A DNA stretch of 60,000 nt, taken from Adiantum capillus-veneris. Its lineage: Eukaryota > Streptophyta > Polypodiopsida > Polypodiales > Pteridaceae. The notes under the pieces were generated by a model. It was given only the letters and a program-made list of their open reading frames with translations, had not been told where the DNA came from and ran no database searches. The position numbers were made by a program, and so were the translations under genes. The stretch is from assembly GCA_014529385.2 (NCBI GenBank), contig CM043948.1:22717451-22777450 (forward strand), given 5' to 3'. Positions 42,691-53,985 of this stretch are shown one piece after another (the first letter of the stretch is position 1; each line of letters begins with the position of its first letter).

Positions 42691-44664
42691 TTTTCAAAGT
42701 TAATTGATATCAAAATATTTTTTACAAAATGCCAATTGTAGGGAACAATTGTTACAAACTGCCAACAACACTAGCAATAGTGTAGGAATCTAACTAAGGA
42801 GCAATTTTTCTTGGGAGTAGATGGAAAATCCCTTCTAGCACTTCTTGGCATAGAAATTTCTTTTAATCCTTATCAAGACTTGCAAGCCATATTAAAAAAA
42901 AGGGAAAGTAATACTATGCCTCATAGAAGTAAAGAATGGTAGAAATAAAGACATCATTATCTACACACCTTTCCATCTATCTCCAAAGCAAAAGTTGCAG
43001 ATAAATCTATATATGCATTGTGTAGATCTTGCCTTATTTACTACAATGTGTGCATGGATCTTATCTTCAAGGTGGTCATGCGTTCACTACTCATCCACAT
43101 ATCAATGTCTTAAAACATGGAAGAATACCCCCTTCTCTGGCAAAGACCCATGAGTTTTCCCTTTGAAAATCTCCTCCCCAATGGAGCCAAGGCTAAACAT
43201 CCAAAATGTCCATAGCACACTCCACCAATTGCCATTCCTCTATGTTTTAGGAATAGAGATGTGAAAGAAGCATAGTAGCACAAAACAAGCAAAAATATAA
43301 AAATCATAAGATCAAAGTACCACAAACAACCTAAAGCAAACTGGAAATAATAGTCACCATATGAATCACTCACAATTATCTCTATGTAGAGGAAGATTAG
43401 ATGAGATGAAGCTCCTTATGCATGTAAACATGTTCTTGGCTCCAAAAAGCCTACAAATTTTCACTCTCTTCTTTCCAACATGATAAGAATTGGTTTTCTC
43501 AGAAGTTTGTTCTTCTCTTGCTTTGCTACGTTATAATCCAGCTAACCTTGGCTATGAAGGTTGGGATCCATTTTTTGTTCTCCTTTAATGTGGCATAGGT
43601 GGTAATGGTTTCAATCAATGTGTTAGGGTGTTAAGACCAGGTGGAGTCCATTTCTTGAGGAAGATGACACACAGAAGATGAGTGAAGAGAAGGTAGTAGG
43701 AAGACGAGAGAGAAGAAGATGGTGGAATGAGGACAGAGGTGAGAATAGGAGGGCAAAGAAGGCCATGAGAAGATTCAAAAGAGAGGTGGGAATAGGAGGG
43801 AAAAAAAGGTCATAAGAAGATTCAAAAAACACCTTTTGGTCGATGATGGAGACATTTTTGAGGTAAAAGGATCATGTGATAGAAAGTTACCTTATATTTT
43901 CTTTACAAAAAAAATCATATTAGAAATTCAAAAGCAACTTTAAAAGTGAAGGTTCCGTAATGAAAGCCCTCCTCTCATTGGCCTAGAGCACTCTCTCTGT
44001 AAACGTTAAAGGCAAAAAAGAGACCTCAAACTTCCCCTAATGTGTCCGTAGGGAATGAAAATAACTTGTAGATGGGCACAACTAAAAACACAACTTCATC
44101 GCGTAAAATTTACATAGAAAGGAAGAGCTTTCATTTTCGAGTGCATTGGTATGCTGAGAATCACAATGCAACACCACACAAAGAAGATATGAACAATAAA
44201 AAAGATAGAGAACTCACAGTACTGTACTGCAGCGTACGCTCACTTTCATTACCCAAAAACTTAGATCAAAAGTTACAAAAATTGGCTTTTATACCTTAGC
44301 CAAGGTTTAAGAAATGGATACCTAGATAATTGAGCTCAATAATAAGGCTTAGGAATTGCATTTAATTACAATTTTGGAAGCCCCTGACCCCTTTACACTC
44401 TTTCACGATCAATAATAATACAACATCTTTGGACTTTTACGGGATTCTCATCAATACTAAGGTTTTGATACAATTAGTAGGGATAAAAATAGGGATGATG
44501 TCCTTTTGATGCTTATGTTCAGTGAGAAGCTAATAACAACAAGGGGGGTCATTTTATTCATGGTGAAGTGATTGCAGAGCAAAAAAATACCTCTTGAATG
44601 CACGTACTAAATGTATTTTTTGAAGGTGAACCTCCCAAGCACATGTGTTCACTATCTAATTTAA
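42691..44664. other. Anonymous DNA, no gene recognised
   Basis: AT-rich with small unrelated ORFs on both strands. No domain, LTR or terminal repeat was identified. Confidence 0.5.
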
Positions 44665-45110
44665 AAACCCACACTTGAAAATTTTTCATGAATAAAATGC
44701 ACCCTTTCCTTGTTGAGATAATGGTGGCATGCCTCACCCCAGGTCGATGACAAACCGCTTGTGTTTGACCACTACTTGCCCTATTCTTTGTACATACAAG
44801 AATAAGGGGAGCCTATTTTCCTTGAGGCTTTCTCCACCCACACACACCACATGCACCACATGCTTTTACGCCATTCCATGGACCTTCAATTGGTCTCAGA
44901 CTTAGGGATGTGGTGGGTTCTTGATCTCATCCACCACCACCCCCCCCTCCCCCGTGCGCGTGACATGGCTACAGCTATGGCTAAGGTTGAAACCTTTGAA
45001 ATAGCTTGAAATAGGATTGGGAGTAGATCTAAGAGCTACTCAAGCAAGCTTGGAACCAAGGCATACGGGCATCCAATGTGTGCAGATCCGCCAATAGATT
45101 GAAAATTTGA
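44665..45110 (+). repeat. Dispersed direct repeat, copy 1
   Basis: About 430-450 bp similar to 49207-49640 (shared blocks: ACTACTTGCCCTATTCTTTG, TTATGCCATTCCATGG-like, CTATGGCTAAGGTTGAAACC, AAGCTTGGAACCAAGG). It lies just upstream of the transposase remnant. Not coding; class unknown. Confidence 0.75.
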
Positions 45111-45199
45111 AGAAGATTCAAATGTGAATAAGATAGACCAAAAATCCTAGTATTTCCCCAAACAGGTAGGGGATAGTAAGGAAATTTGGACGTAATTTT

Positions 45200-48100
45200 T
45201 TGGCAAGCATTTTTGCTCTAGAATGTCTCAATGAAAGTTGTCCCAAATTGGTTAATTTTTGGAAGTCAAACACAACGCATTTCAATGGAAATATGCTAAA
45301 ATTACCTTGCATGGGCAAGTTTTGCAATGGACTTGGTGGCAAGCTTACTTGCCACTATTGCGGTCAACTACCCATTTTTTTGCATACATGTGATTGCTTC
45401 GTATATTATGTCATGCCAAGGGATGAGAGCATGAGTAGATTAATGGTACTTCAAGGAACTCACCAACATGACATGCGGGATGGTTCGTCAAAAGGGCTCG
45501 CTGATAAAACCAAAGAAATGGTTGCACGAGTTCTCAGTGTGGATAGACATAAGAAAGGTACAAATGTGTGTGGCAAAGGAAATTTGTCACGAGAACTTTA
45601 ATGCAAGAGGGGGGCTCTAGCCATGTACTTGGTGAGCAAGAATTTACAAATGTTGCCGAGGCAATGGGTCCCTTGGTGGAGGACAATTGGTGAGGATGCT
45701 TTCATGTTTCTCTTGTTTGGACATAATATTTCAAAGTGATTCAACTCTGAAGTACAAGTTTTGAATGTCTGTGGTCGCAACTAGGAATGGGCCAACAAAG
45801 GAGACCTTTGGTAAGGACTCGTTGCTGCGGCTGAAAAGAGATTGCACATATGATTTTTTCCCCAAAAGCAGGTTTCTTGGGCAAGGAGCGGAAGGGGAGT
45901 GTTGCTTTGTGTTCAAGATGTCTACAATTGGTCCTGCATCTGGATTGGATTTGGTTTATTGAATGCGACGAAGTGGACCTGGAGATCTTCGGCACGCTTG
46001 GGTCCAGTTTGATCACACTCATCGAGTGGCAGATTGGGTGACCATGGCATGCCACGTTTAGGATCTTAGGTTTGTTGTCTTAGGAACATGTTTCAAAAGT
46101 TTGGCATATCTTAAGAAACAACCAGCAACGTGTTTACTAATGTGCTTGTCTTATGCTGCAGCATGCATGATCTCCTCACCATTGCAACATGTGAGATGAA
46201 AGAGGAAGATATGGAAGCAAAAATTCTTTTCTGGAAGTGCATAAATGAAGTTATGGAGGGTCATGGATGTGAGAGAGCGGATTTCCATGGATTCATAGCG
46301 GACGAAGCTCAAGCCAACTGCAATCTAGTTCGCACATTGTTCAATGGTGGCAAAGACAATGTTCTACAACATCGAGAGCGCTCTTGCCTTTTTCATTGGA
46401 AACAAAGCATGGTGGCACACACCACAAAGTACATTGTCTCTTGACCTCAAGAAACTCAAAAAGACATGTGCGAAAAGTGGCGTCTAGCCCCCTCTAAAGA
46501 GGCAGCTGCAGCGGAGTCTTGTCTACTTCGACAATGGTGGCAAAATGGAAATTGCATGGATAAAAACATCCCTGCAATGGACTGTTGGTTGAGTTGGTGG
46601 GAGGTGCATCTTGTCGACAATAGAGAGAAGTGATGATGGGGCAAACACTCCAAGAACCTACTTGGCCGAGATCAATTGGCCGAGATCAAGCATGGTAGTT
46701 GGCTTCTAGGTGAAGGGTTCAAAAGAAAAATCTCATTGTATGACGCATGTACTTCAGATATGTCAAATGCAATACTACAAAAAACGAAGGGCAGTTTCTT
46801 ACTCTCAAGGTAAACATATTGGAAAGGGTCCTTCACTAGAGAGGCCCAAGGAAAGAGTTTCCTATAGTCCAGCACAAGTGATAAGAGTATTAAATGAGGC
46901 TACATTTGGAACACCCATGTATAAGGCTCGTACCCCGCTTGAAGGAGACAAAGAAATCGTTCAGAAAAAACAAGGGCCATTAACTGTGATTGATGTTAAG
47001 GATGAATCGACACATAGGCCAGAGTACAATGCAAAAACACAAGATTGCACAACACACGGAAGGCCAAGGAAGATCATTTTCACGGAAGATTAAGGGGTAG
47101 TAGTGTCAAAGTCGACGATGCAGAAGCGTAGAGACCAAGGGGGGGGGGGGGGGGGGGGGGGGAGAGAGAGAGAGAGAGTCTCCTGAACCAATCAACCTTG
47201 GAAATAAATAATTGAACGTGTACAAAATGGAGGCAAGGGGTTGCTTATATAGAAATCCTAGTAAATTGCCATACCCAAGACTTTGACAAATAAGTAAAAT
47301 AAATACCTAAAAGCCAAACTAAATAATGGGATCACATTGGGTAGTTCACTTGAGATGCCTAAACTTTAACACCCTCTCTGCAGCTCATAGTGGACATCAA
47401 TAGTGAGACCAAGTCGATGAAGAAGCTACCATGGACACCCCAAAAAGTGGCCACCAACTTTGTACCTCACTGTTGCTCTCCTCAACTTTGTACCTGAAAG
47501 TAATGTCATCTTGAGCATCGGTTGCCTTTGTAGAAACTTTAAACTGTAGACCACACTACGTCCAATAATCTCCATTCGTGAACTGTGAACACATCACGTC
47601 CAAAATATAAAACTCCAAGATAATGAACTGTTGGAACACATCTTGTCCATAATCTGCCCAACAACAATGATTTGGCTAGCTCATCCATAGTGTTTTAGAC
47701 GTCTGATTGGTTCCCTGCCAAATGCATGTGCATTGAACTCTGACCTACAGGTTCAAACATTAATAACTTGAACTCCAACACAAGGGTCCAAATTAATTAT
47801 AGGGAGCATGCATTGCCCCTCTCTACCACTCACAAGCCTCTCTCTGGCTGAAGCTAGTGGTGACACCTGTCATTTGACTAGAAATCTGAAGTCTTCAAGG
47901 TTGAGCATCACGTAGTAGATGGACATGTGGGGGTGTATGAGGTGCACATCAAGGATGAACCCTATTGCACATGCCTTGATTTCACTAATAGGGAGGCCAA
48001 GAAAATATCTTATTTGGCTTGCAAGCACTTGCACTTCATTTTCTTGAGAGTTCTTGGATTGAGCCAAAATGAAAACATGTCCATACATCAACCCGTGCTA

Positions 48101-48289
48101 AGAAAGTACATGTCTACAATGCTCTTACCCATGAACACACATATTAGAATGAAGCCCAAGATTGTACAATTTTGTGACACATTTTTTGCCATGTATTGTA
48201 GCTTGAGAGATTGGGTAGGAATCGGACCTTTGGCAAAGATGTTTTGGATTATCTTGGGTTATACAACTTTTAATCTCTCTTTTTGTTAG
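45200..48289 (+). pseudogene. Mutator-like (MULE) transposase remnant with SWIM finger
   Basis: Broken DNA transposase. Part 1 (45200-45601): Cys/His-rich N-terminus (CHYCGQLPIFLHTCDCFVYY...LQGTHQHD), like the WRKY-GCM/FLYWCH-type finger ahead of MULE transposases. Part 2 (46130-46640): LLTIATCEMKEEDMEAKILF, GFIADEAQANCNLVRTLFNG and RERSCLFHWKQSMVAHTTKY, which read like a transposase core, then a Trp-rich stretch WWQNGNCMDK...WLSWWEVHLVD. Part 3 (46710-47093): LERPKERVSYSPAQVIRVLN. Part 4 (47870-48100): YCTCLDFTN...YLACKHLHFIFLR, a SWIM-type CxCx(n)CxH finger. Stops and frame changes separate the parts, and about 47095-47870 looks inserted. Terminal inverted repeats were not found. The family call rests on domain order. 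Confidence 0.6.
47095..47870. other. Non-coding insert within the transposase remnant
   Basis: Opens with a run of 24 G (47139-47162) and a GA tract to 47178, followed by AT-rich sequence with no ORF of interest. It separates two parts of the transposase frame. Origin unknown. Confidence 0.4.
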
Positions 48290-48330
48290 CAATAATCTTG
48301 ATATAAATTGATTTAGGTGTATAGTTCTAC

Positions 48331-48772
<442 letters not shown>

Positions 48773-48775
<3 letters not shown>

Positions 48776-49206
48776 AAGCTGAGAAGAGAGGAAAAAATAT
48801 TTTTGGAATCTTCTCGCCGGATTCCCAAAAGGCACTCGCCAAAAAATATCCCCCGGATTTTAAAAACCCATCCTTTCCCTATTTCCAAAGGACTCAAAAT
48901 CCTTTAAATGAGACTCAAAATCCCATTCTTAAGCCGATCGAGTATCTCGCTAGATACCCCTAAACAGATACTCAAAGTTTTTGCCATCGTTTTTGTAAGG
49001 AATGCTTTCATTAATTCATTGAGCAGTAGGTAAATAAGATGCTCCGTCTCCAATCAAAATGGAGATTTGTTGGATTTGTCTTATTCTCCATGTTGACTCC
49101 TCCTAAGAGAAAATGCAAGATACCAACCCAAACCCAAGCAAGATGGGAGGGAGATTTCCTTCAAGGATGATCGGTTGAAGGGGAGGAGGAATTTGAACCA
49201 CGGTGT
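48773..49206. other. Anonymous DNA
   Basis: No recognisable feature; short AT-rich sequence between the microsatellite block and the direct repeat. Confidence 0.5.
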
Positions 49207-49640
49207 CAAAACCCACATTCACAAAATTTTTGTGAATAAATTGCACCCTTTTCTCATTGGGATAATGGCAAAAGCCTCACCCTGGGCCAATCACAGATCG
49301 ACCGCTCGTGTTCGACCACTACTTGCCCTATTCTTTGTATATAAGAAAATAAGGGGCTCTTATTTTCCTTGAGGATTGCTCCACCCACACACCACATGCA
49401 CCGCACGCTTTTATGCCATTCCATGGCCCTTCACCAGGCTTAGGGATGTGGTGTTTCCCGATCTCATCCCCCTCCCCTTGTGTGTGACATCATGGCTACA
49501 AGCTATGGCTAAGGTTGAAACCTTTGAAGGAGCTTGAAATAGGATTGGCAGAAAATCTAAGAGCTGCTCACACAAGCTTGGAACCAAGGGTTATGGGCAT
49601 TTAATGTATGCAGATCAGCCAATAGATCTAAGAGATTGAA
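49207..49640 (+). repeat. Dispersed direct repeat, copy 2
   Basis: Second copy of 44665-45110 in the same orientation, about 4.5 kb away. The two flank the transposase remnant, but the outer sequences are not homologous. Confidence 0.75.
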
Positions 49641-50364
49641 GAAGAAAATAAGTAGTAGCTTCACAAAATGCAAGGTGAATTGTAGCATTGAATCAAAACA
49701 TTGCACGGCTAGAAAAAGAGAAAGGCCTTGAATGCAGTAGTGCTATTAGAATCAATGATGTGGCGCTAATTTCACTTGAAATTGAATGCATGCATAACTT
49801 TGCAAAAGCCAATCAAGTTTCACCCAGTTCAAAGATCACATGTGACATTCAAGAAAAAAAATCTCGTTTTTTCCCCTCCTTTTGTCAAATTGATACCAGC
49901 TTCATTTTTAAAGTTACCCACATGTTAAGCTCAATGAGGAAACCCTACTCAAGGGATTTGACATTCATTGAAGATTACTCCTCTCATACTTGAATTTTTT
50001 CACTCAGTCAGGAGCCAGAAAATGGCCTACTTCTTGCCCAATAGATCAATATTGTGTCACAATTGGATTAGTATTCTTTATACACTAAGGGAAATGTGCA
50101 TACTGAGTTTGAGTAGCAACAGAAGTCAAGTGTGAGAATTTGGGAAAGAATCGCAATTTTCTCCTACAGAATGTATCCAAAAGCCCATCAAAGATTTTGA
50201 CCTCATACACATGTTGGCACAAGTCCTTAGATCACTTTTATGTGGTCAAAAGTGGAAAACTTCACATTTATGGTGTACAAGGTCCAATAAGCCTAGAATC
50301 GATGACAAAAACCTGTGTTATAGCCAATTCCCTTACCAAAATTTCATCAAATTTGAACCAGAGC
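49641..50364. other. Anonymous DNA with two unrecognised small ORFs
   Basis: ORFs at 49688-49993 (101 codons) and 50140-50454 (104 codons, running into the LTR) have no recognisable motif. They may be remnants of a transposon that gypsy-B entered. AGAGC at 50360-50364 is the left TSD of gypsy-B. Confidence 0.4.
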
Positions 50365-50609
50365 TGTGCGCGTATGTCGCACGTGTCAACGCAAGGAACT
50401 TGTCGATACACCGCGTGCGAGCCACAAATGGCTCCAAGCACACAAAAAGCCTAAAGTAGTAAGCTCAAAGATGACAATGGTGTGTCACTCACCGCTCTAC
50501 GCTTGCTTCGTGGAGGATTCCTCGCCGCAAAGAAGAAGGAGACGCCGCTACGCCGTGCTCAACTGCTTCACCGCCGCCGTGCCGCCGCAATGCTCGATCA
50601 CACACACTC

Positions 50610-50693
<84 letters not shown>

Positions 50694-51001
50694 ACACACA
50701 CACAAGGAGATGAAAAAGAAGAAGATGGAGATGGAGCAAGAGCACTCTTCTATTGCACAAATTAGAGAATGAGTGAATTTTAGGTTTAGTTGACTTTTAT
50801 ATGAGCTCGCCCCATTCACACTTGGGCGCCCATGCTTAGCCAACTAATCCCTTGAATGTTCCAGTTAGAGTGCGCCTCTCATCGGCGATCACTCTTACCC
50901 TTTTCCTATTGGACCGACATGCCCGGTACCTGACTCTACCAAGTAAATAATACAATGTCCATCGTAGGTGATATGGTGTCCGTGAGCCGTGAGGGTTAAC
51001 A
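50365..51001 (-). repeat. gypsy-B 3' LTR
   Basis: 637 bp, TG...CA ends, PPT (minus GGAAGGGGGGCA) at about 51002-51013. (CT)n at 50613-50689 explains its length difference from the 5' LTR. Confidence 0.92.
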
Positions 51002-52792
51002 TGCCCCCCTTCCTGATGTAGATTCCGTCCTCGGAAGCTATTGAGTTGAAGCTTGTTCATCAAGGTGGAAGAGCATTTGAGATGAATGTCCTTAGCCTTC
51101 TTCAGTCACTCCAAAATCAAACAACATTGGCACAGTAATTGCATTCTCATATAGAATTAAAAAGCATATGCAGTTGTAGGCAGACAATGTGATTGGTAAC
51201 AGAATTTTAAACCATTTTTCAGCAATAAACATTAAATTGCAATATAATCAAATGCATAAACAGATGTAAAGGTAAAAAATTAAACAAGTCTGGGGTCGCT
51301 AATTTAAGGGTCGAAAGGCACTAGAGATCGACTATTAATACCATGGGTCAGCTTCTTAATTTTCTCTGGTCAATTAAGTTGTTTAATCGCGAGAGCCAAG
51401 TATTTCATGTTCGAGGGCTGACTAGAGACTATACCTAGAAGACCTTGTATTTAAGCTACAATAAAAGGAATTTCTCATGAAATCATCGCCTGACTGATTA
51501 CCTTTTCTTTGACCCCCCAAAGTCGTTTTACAATGATTCAATTTTGGTGTGTGTGCTTATTTTGTATGCCTTGGGTTTTTTGCTTTTCAAGGAAAAGCGC
51601 CCACGTTGGGAACCTCTAGGGCTCTAGTACCATAGGTGATACATGTGAGTGAAGTACCCAATCAAGCTGAGATTTCTCTTCCAACTTAAGATTTTACATT
51701 GTGGCACTTTGATTTTTTGTTTGTTCATTTTCAGCATTTTAATTTTGTAATTTTTGGGGGTCATATAACACTGTTACAGCTCCCAGGGCTCATCACACTA
51801 GTAAACTCCCTTTATAATACTTAAGCTAAAGGTCAATAGGGTCAAGCCCACTACAAAGCCCTAGTACATTTCACACAATGTTGCCTAAATCGGATTAAGA
51901 ACCTAAGTAACCATTGATTATTAGGAAGGCATTCCCCATGGTATTAAGAGAAGATCTCTAACACCCAGCTTGGTCAAACTAGCTTAGTCGGACTGCTTGA
52001 TTTTTAAACCTAGACAAGTGATTATGACAAAATATTACATTGAATTTAATGTTTGATACTAAGCAAATGCATTGAATATTATGCTACCAATCACAATCAA
52101 AGCAGACAATCATAGATGCAAAAAAGATAAGGGGCAATGCTAATGGACAAGAAACACCTGTTTGTGTTGATGGTCGCGCTTGATTTGAAGAGTGAGTCGA
52201 GATAAAGATTCCATGAAGGTCCAAATCCTACCAACAACAACACGCTCCTGTACACACTAGGAAACACAAAGAATACCTCTAGGGGGTACATCAGTGGGAA
52301 AAGGGAACTTTGCTAATCACTCAACTCTAAAACAGAAACACTCCTATCGCACTAATGCTACCTACCCTCCATCACTCGAGTGATAAGGATCATAGGTGTT
52401 TTATGACATAGGTTTTTGTTTCAGTGTACCATAGGTCTTGGTCAAATGTTTTGACTTTTATTATGCATACTCGTTTGCTTATTGCTCTTGCTCTTTATTA
52501 TTTATTTATTTTTGTAAGTATAAATCTATATATATACATTTCCTAAGATTGGTGATTGAGAGGTCAGGGAAACAAGGGTAAGAGGGAAATAATTCAATAG
52601 GCTGATGTGAATGAAGACTTCCCCCCTTCCTTCGGTAGATCATACCGATTGAAATGAGCTTGTCACCCTTTGAAACCAGTTGTTCCAGTTGGTAATAGGT
52701 GATGATTTTTGCCATTAGTTTTCTATTACCTTATGTGCCTCGTCGAGTTGCAAGGGTGGTAAGGTACTTTCCCAGGATCGAACTTGAAGTGG
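51002..52792 (-). other. gypsy-B 3' untranslated region
   Basis: Colinear with 30818-32501 of gypsy-A. No conserved open frame. Its length conservation between two copies suggests it is an intrinsic part of the family. Confidence 0.75.
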
Positions 52793-53985
52793 TTAATCAT
52801 GTGATTCTTGAACACTGGGAGGTGTGGGTTCCTTTGTAGCTTTACGAAGGTCCACTATTGTAGGTGGAGGCTGTGGAGAAGCTTTTACCTCTATGGATGC
52901 ATTACATGAGGAGCTAGAAGCTTCATGGGACTCCCCCCTTCCTGAGCTAGGTGGAACAAATCGTTCTTTCTTCCGTACCCAAACTAGCTCTAGAGTGGGT
53001 GTGTAGCATTCTGTAATTTTTTTCTTTCCGTGATTGTCAATTTGTTTTGGAGCTATAGGATTGGGCTTACATGGGTCAGGTGACAGATAAGAATACAATC
53101 TACGTTTTGGCACCCAGATTTGATCATTTCCTTGATAGTAACCTTGGGCTTCCAATAGTTGTTTAGGGATCCACCACCATGTTTTCTTACTTTTCTTGGA
53201 GCGAGTGGGACGTTTCTTACAAGGCTTCTGTTTTTTAGCACTAGCTATGGTCGCTAAAAAAGATTGAGGGACCCACTTGTATGTTTTCTTCGTTATATTA
53301 GGATGAGTCTTGTCAGAAGCTATATGCATTGCTTGTAGCATATTTAAGGGTACGGGCATTTCATCACCCTCAGGTGTTACCCAGGTTGTCCCCCTATTTC
53401 CCCAAGTGTTTATGGTTGCTGCTAGGTGGACCCAATCCACATTGTCCAACTCAGTCATCCCAGGAAGCACATCCAAATAAGGAGAATCTTCCCCAACATC
53501 AGTGTCTGCATTACACGTGTAACAATACTGCAATATGGCCGAGTGAACTGTTGTGTCAGATCTATGATCAATTATAAACCTGTTTCCTAGAGGATGTGCT
53601 CGACCAGTCACAAGATCCACTCGAATGACAGAATCTTGGAACTGCAAGTAGACATGGTTCTTAGACCAGTCATGCACCATTTTTGCTTCCCTCATGAAAG
53701 GACGTCCTAAGATCATCTCCGATGCCATAGTGTGTTTGGAGAAATCCATAACAATGAAGGTAATCCTTATTTTATGTCCAAAGACCTTGATCTTGAGATC
53801 TTCTAGCATCCTAATAGGTTTAACAATAGACCCATTGCCATCTTCACTACTATGGTTGTGGTCGCAAGGTGAGGTCTTCCCATAGCTTCCCAGCAATTTT
53901 TAGTCACAATGCTAACCCCAGCGCCACCATCAAGGATTCCCTTCACAGTTAATCCCTTAGTAGTGATTGGTATGGTCGCATTGGA
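52793..53985 (-). pseudogene. gypsy-B PR1 fused by deletion to the C-terminal tail
   Basis: At 53890-53985 (minus) the retropepsin start reads NATIPITTKGLTVKGILDGG followed by AGVSIVTKNCW; the active-site triplet is DGG where DTG/DSG is usual. A frame change follows. The ORF from 53896 (367 codons) has MASEMILGRPFMREAKMVHD, LQFQDSVIRVDLVTGRAHPL and VDWVHLAATINTWGNRGTTW. It then passes near residue 200 straight into TYKWVPQSFL, a Lys-rich stretch and WIPKQLLEAQGYYQGNDQIW, which in gypsy-A lie after IN and PR2. It ends at a TAA where gypsy-A continues 35 codons. The fusion removes RT-RNH-IN-PR2 while keeping the frame open. Confidence 0.82.
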
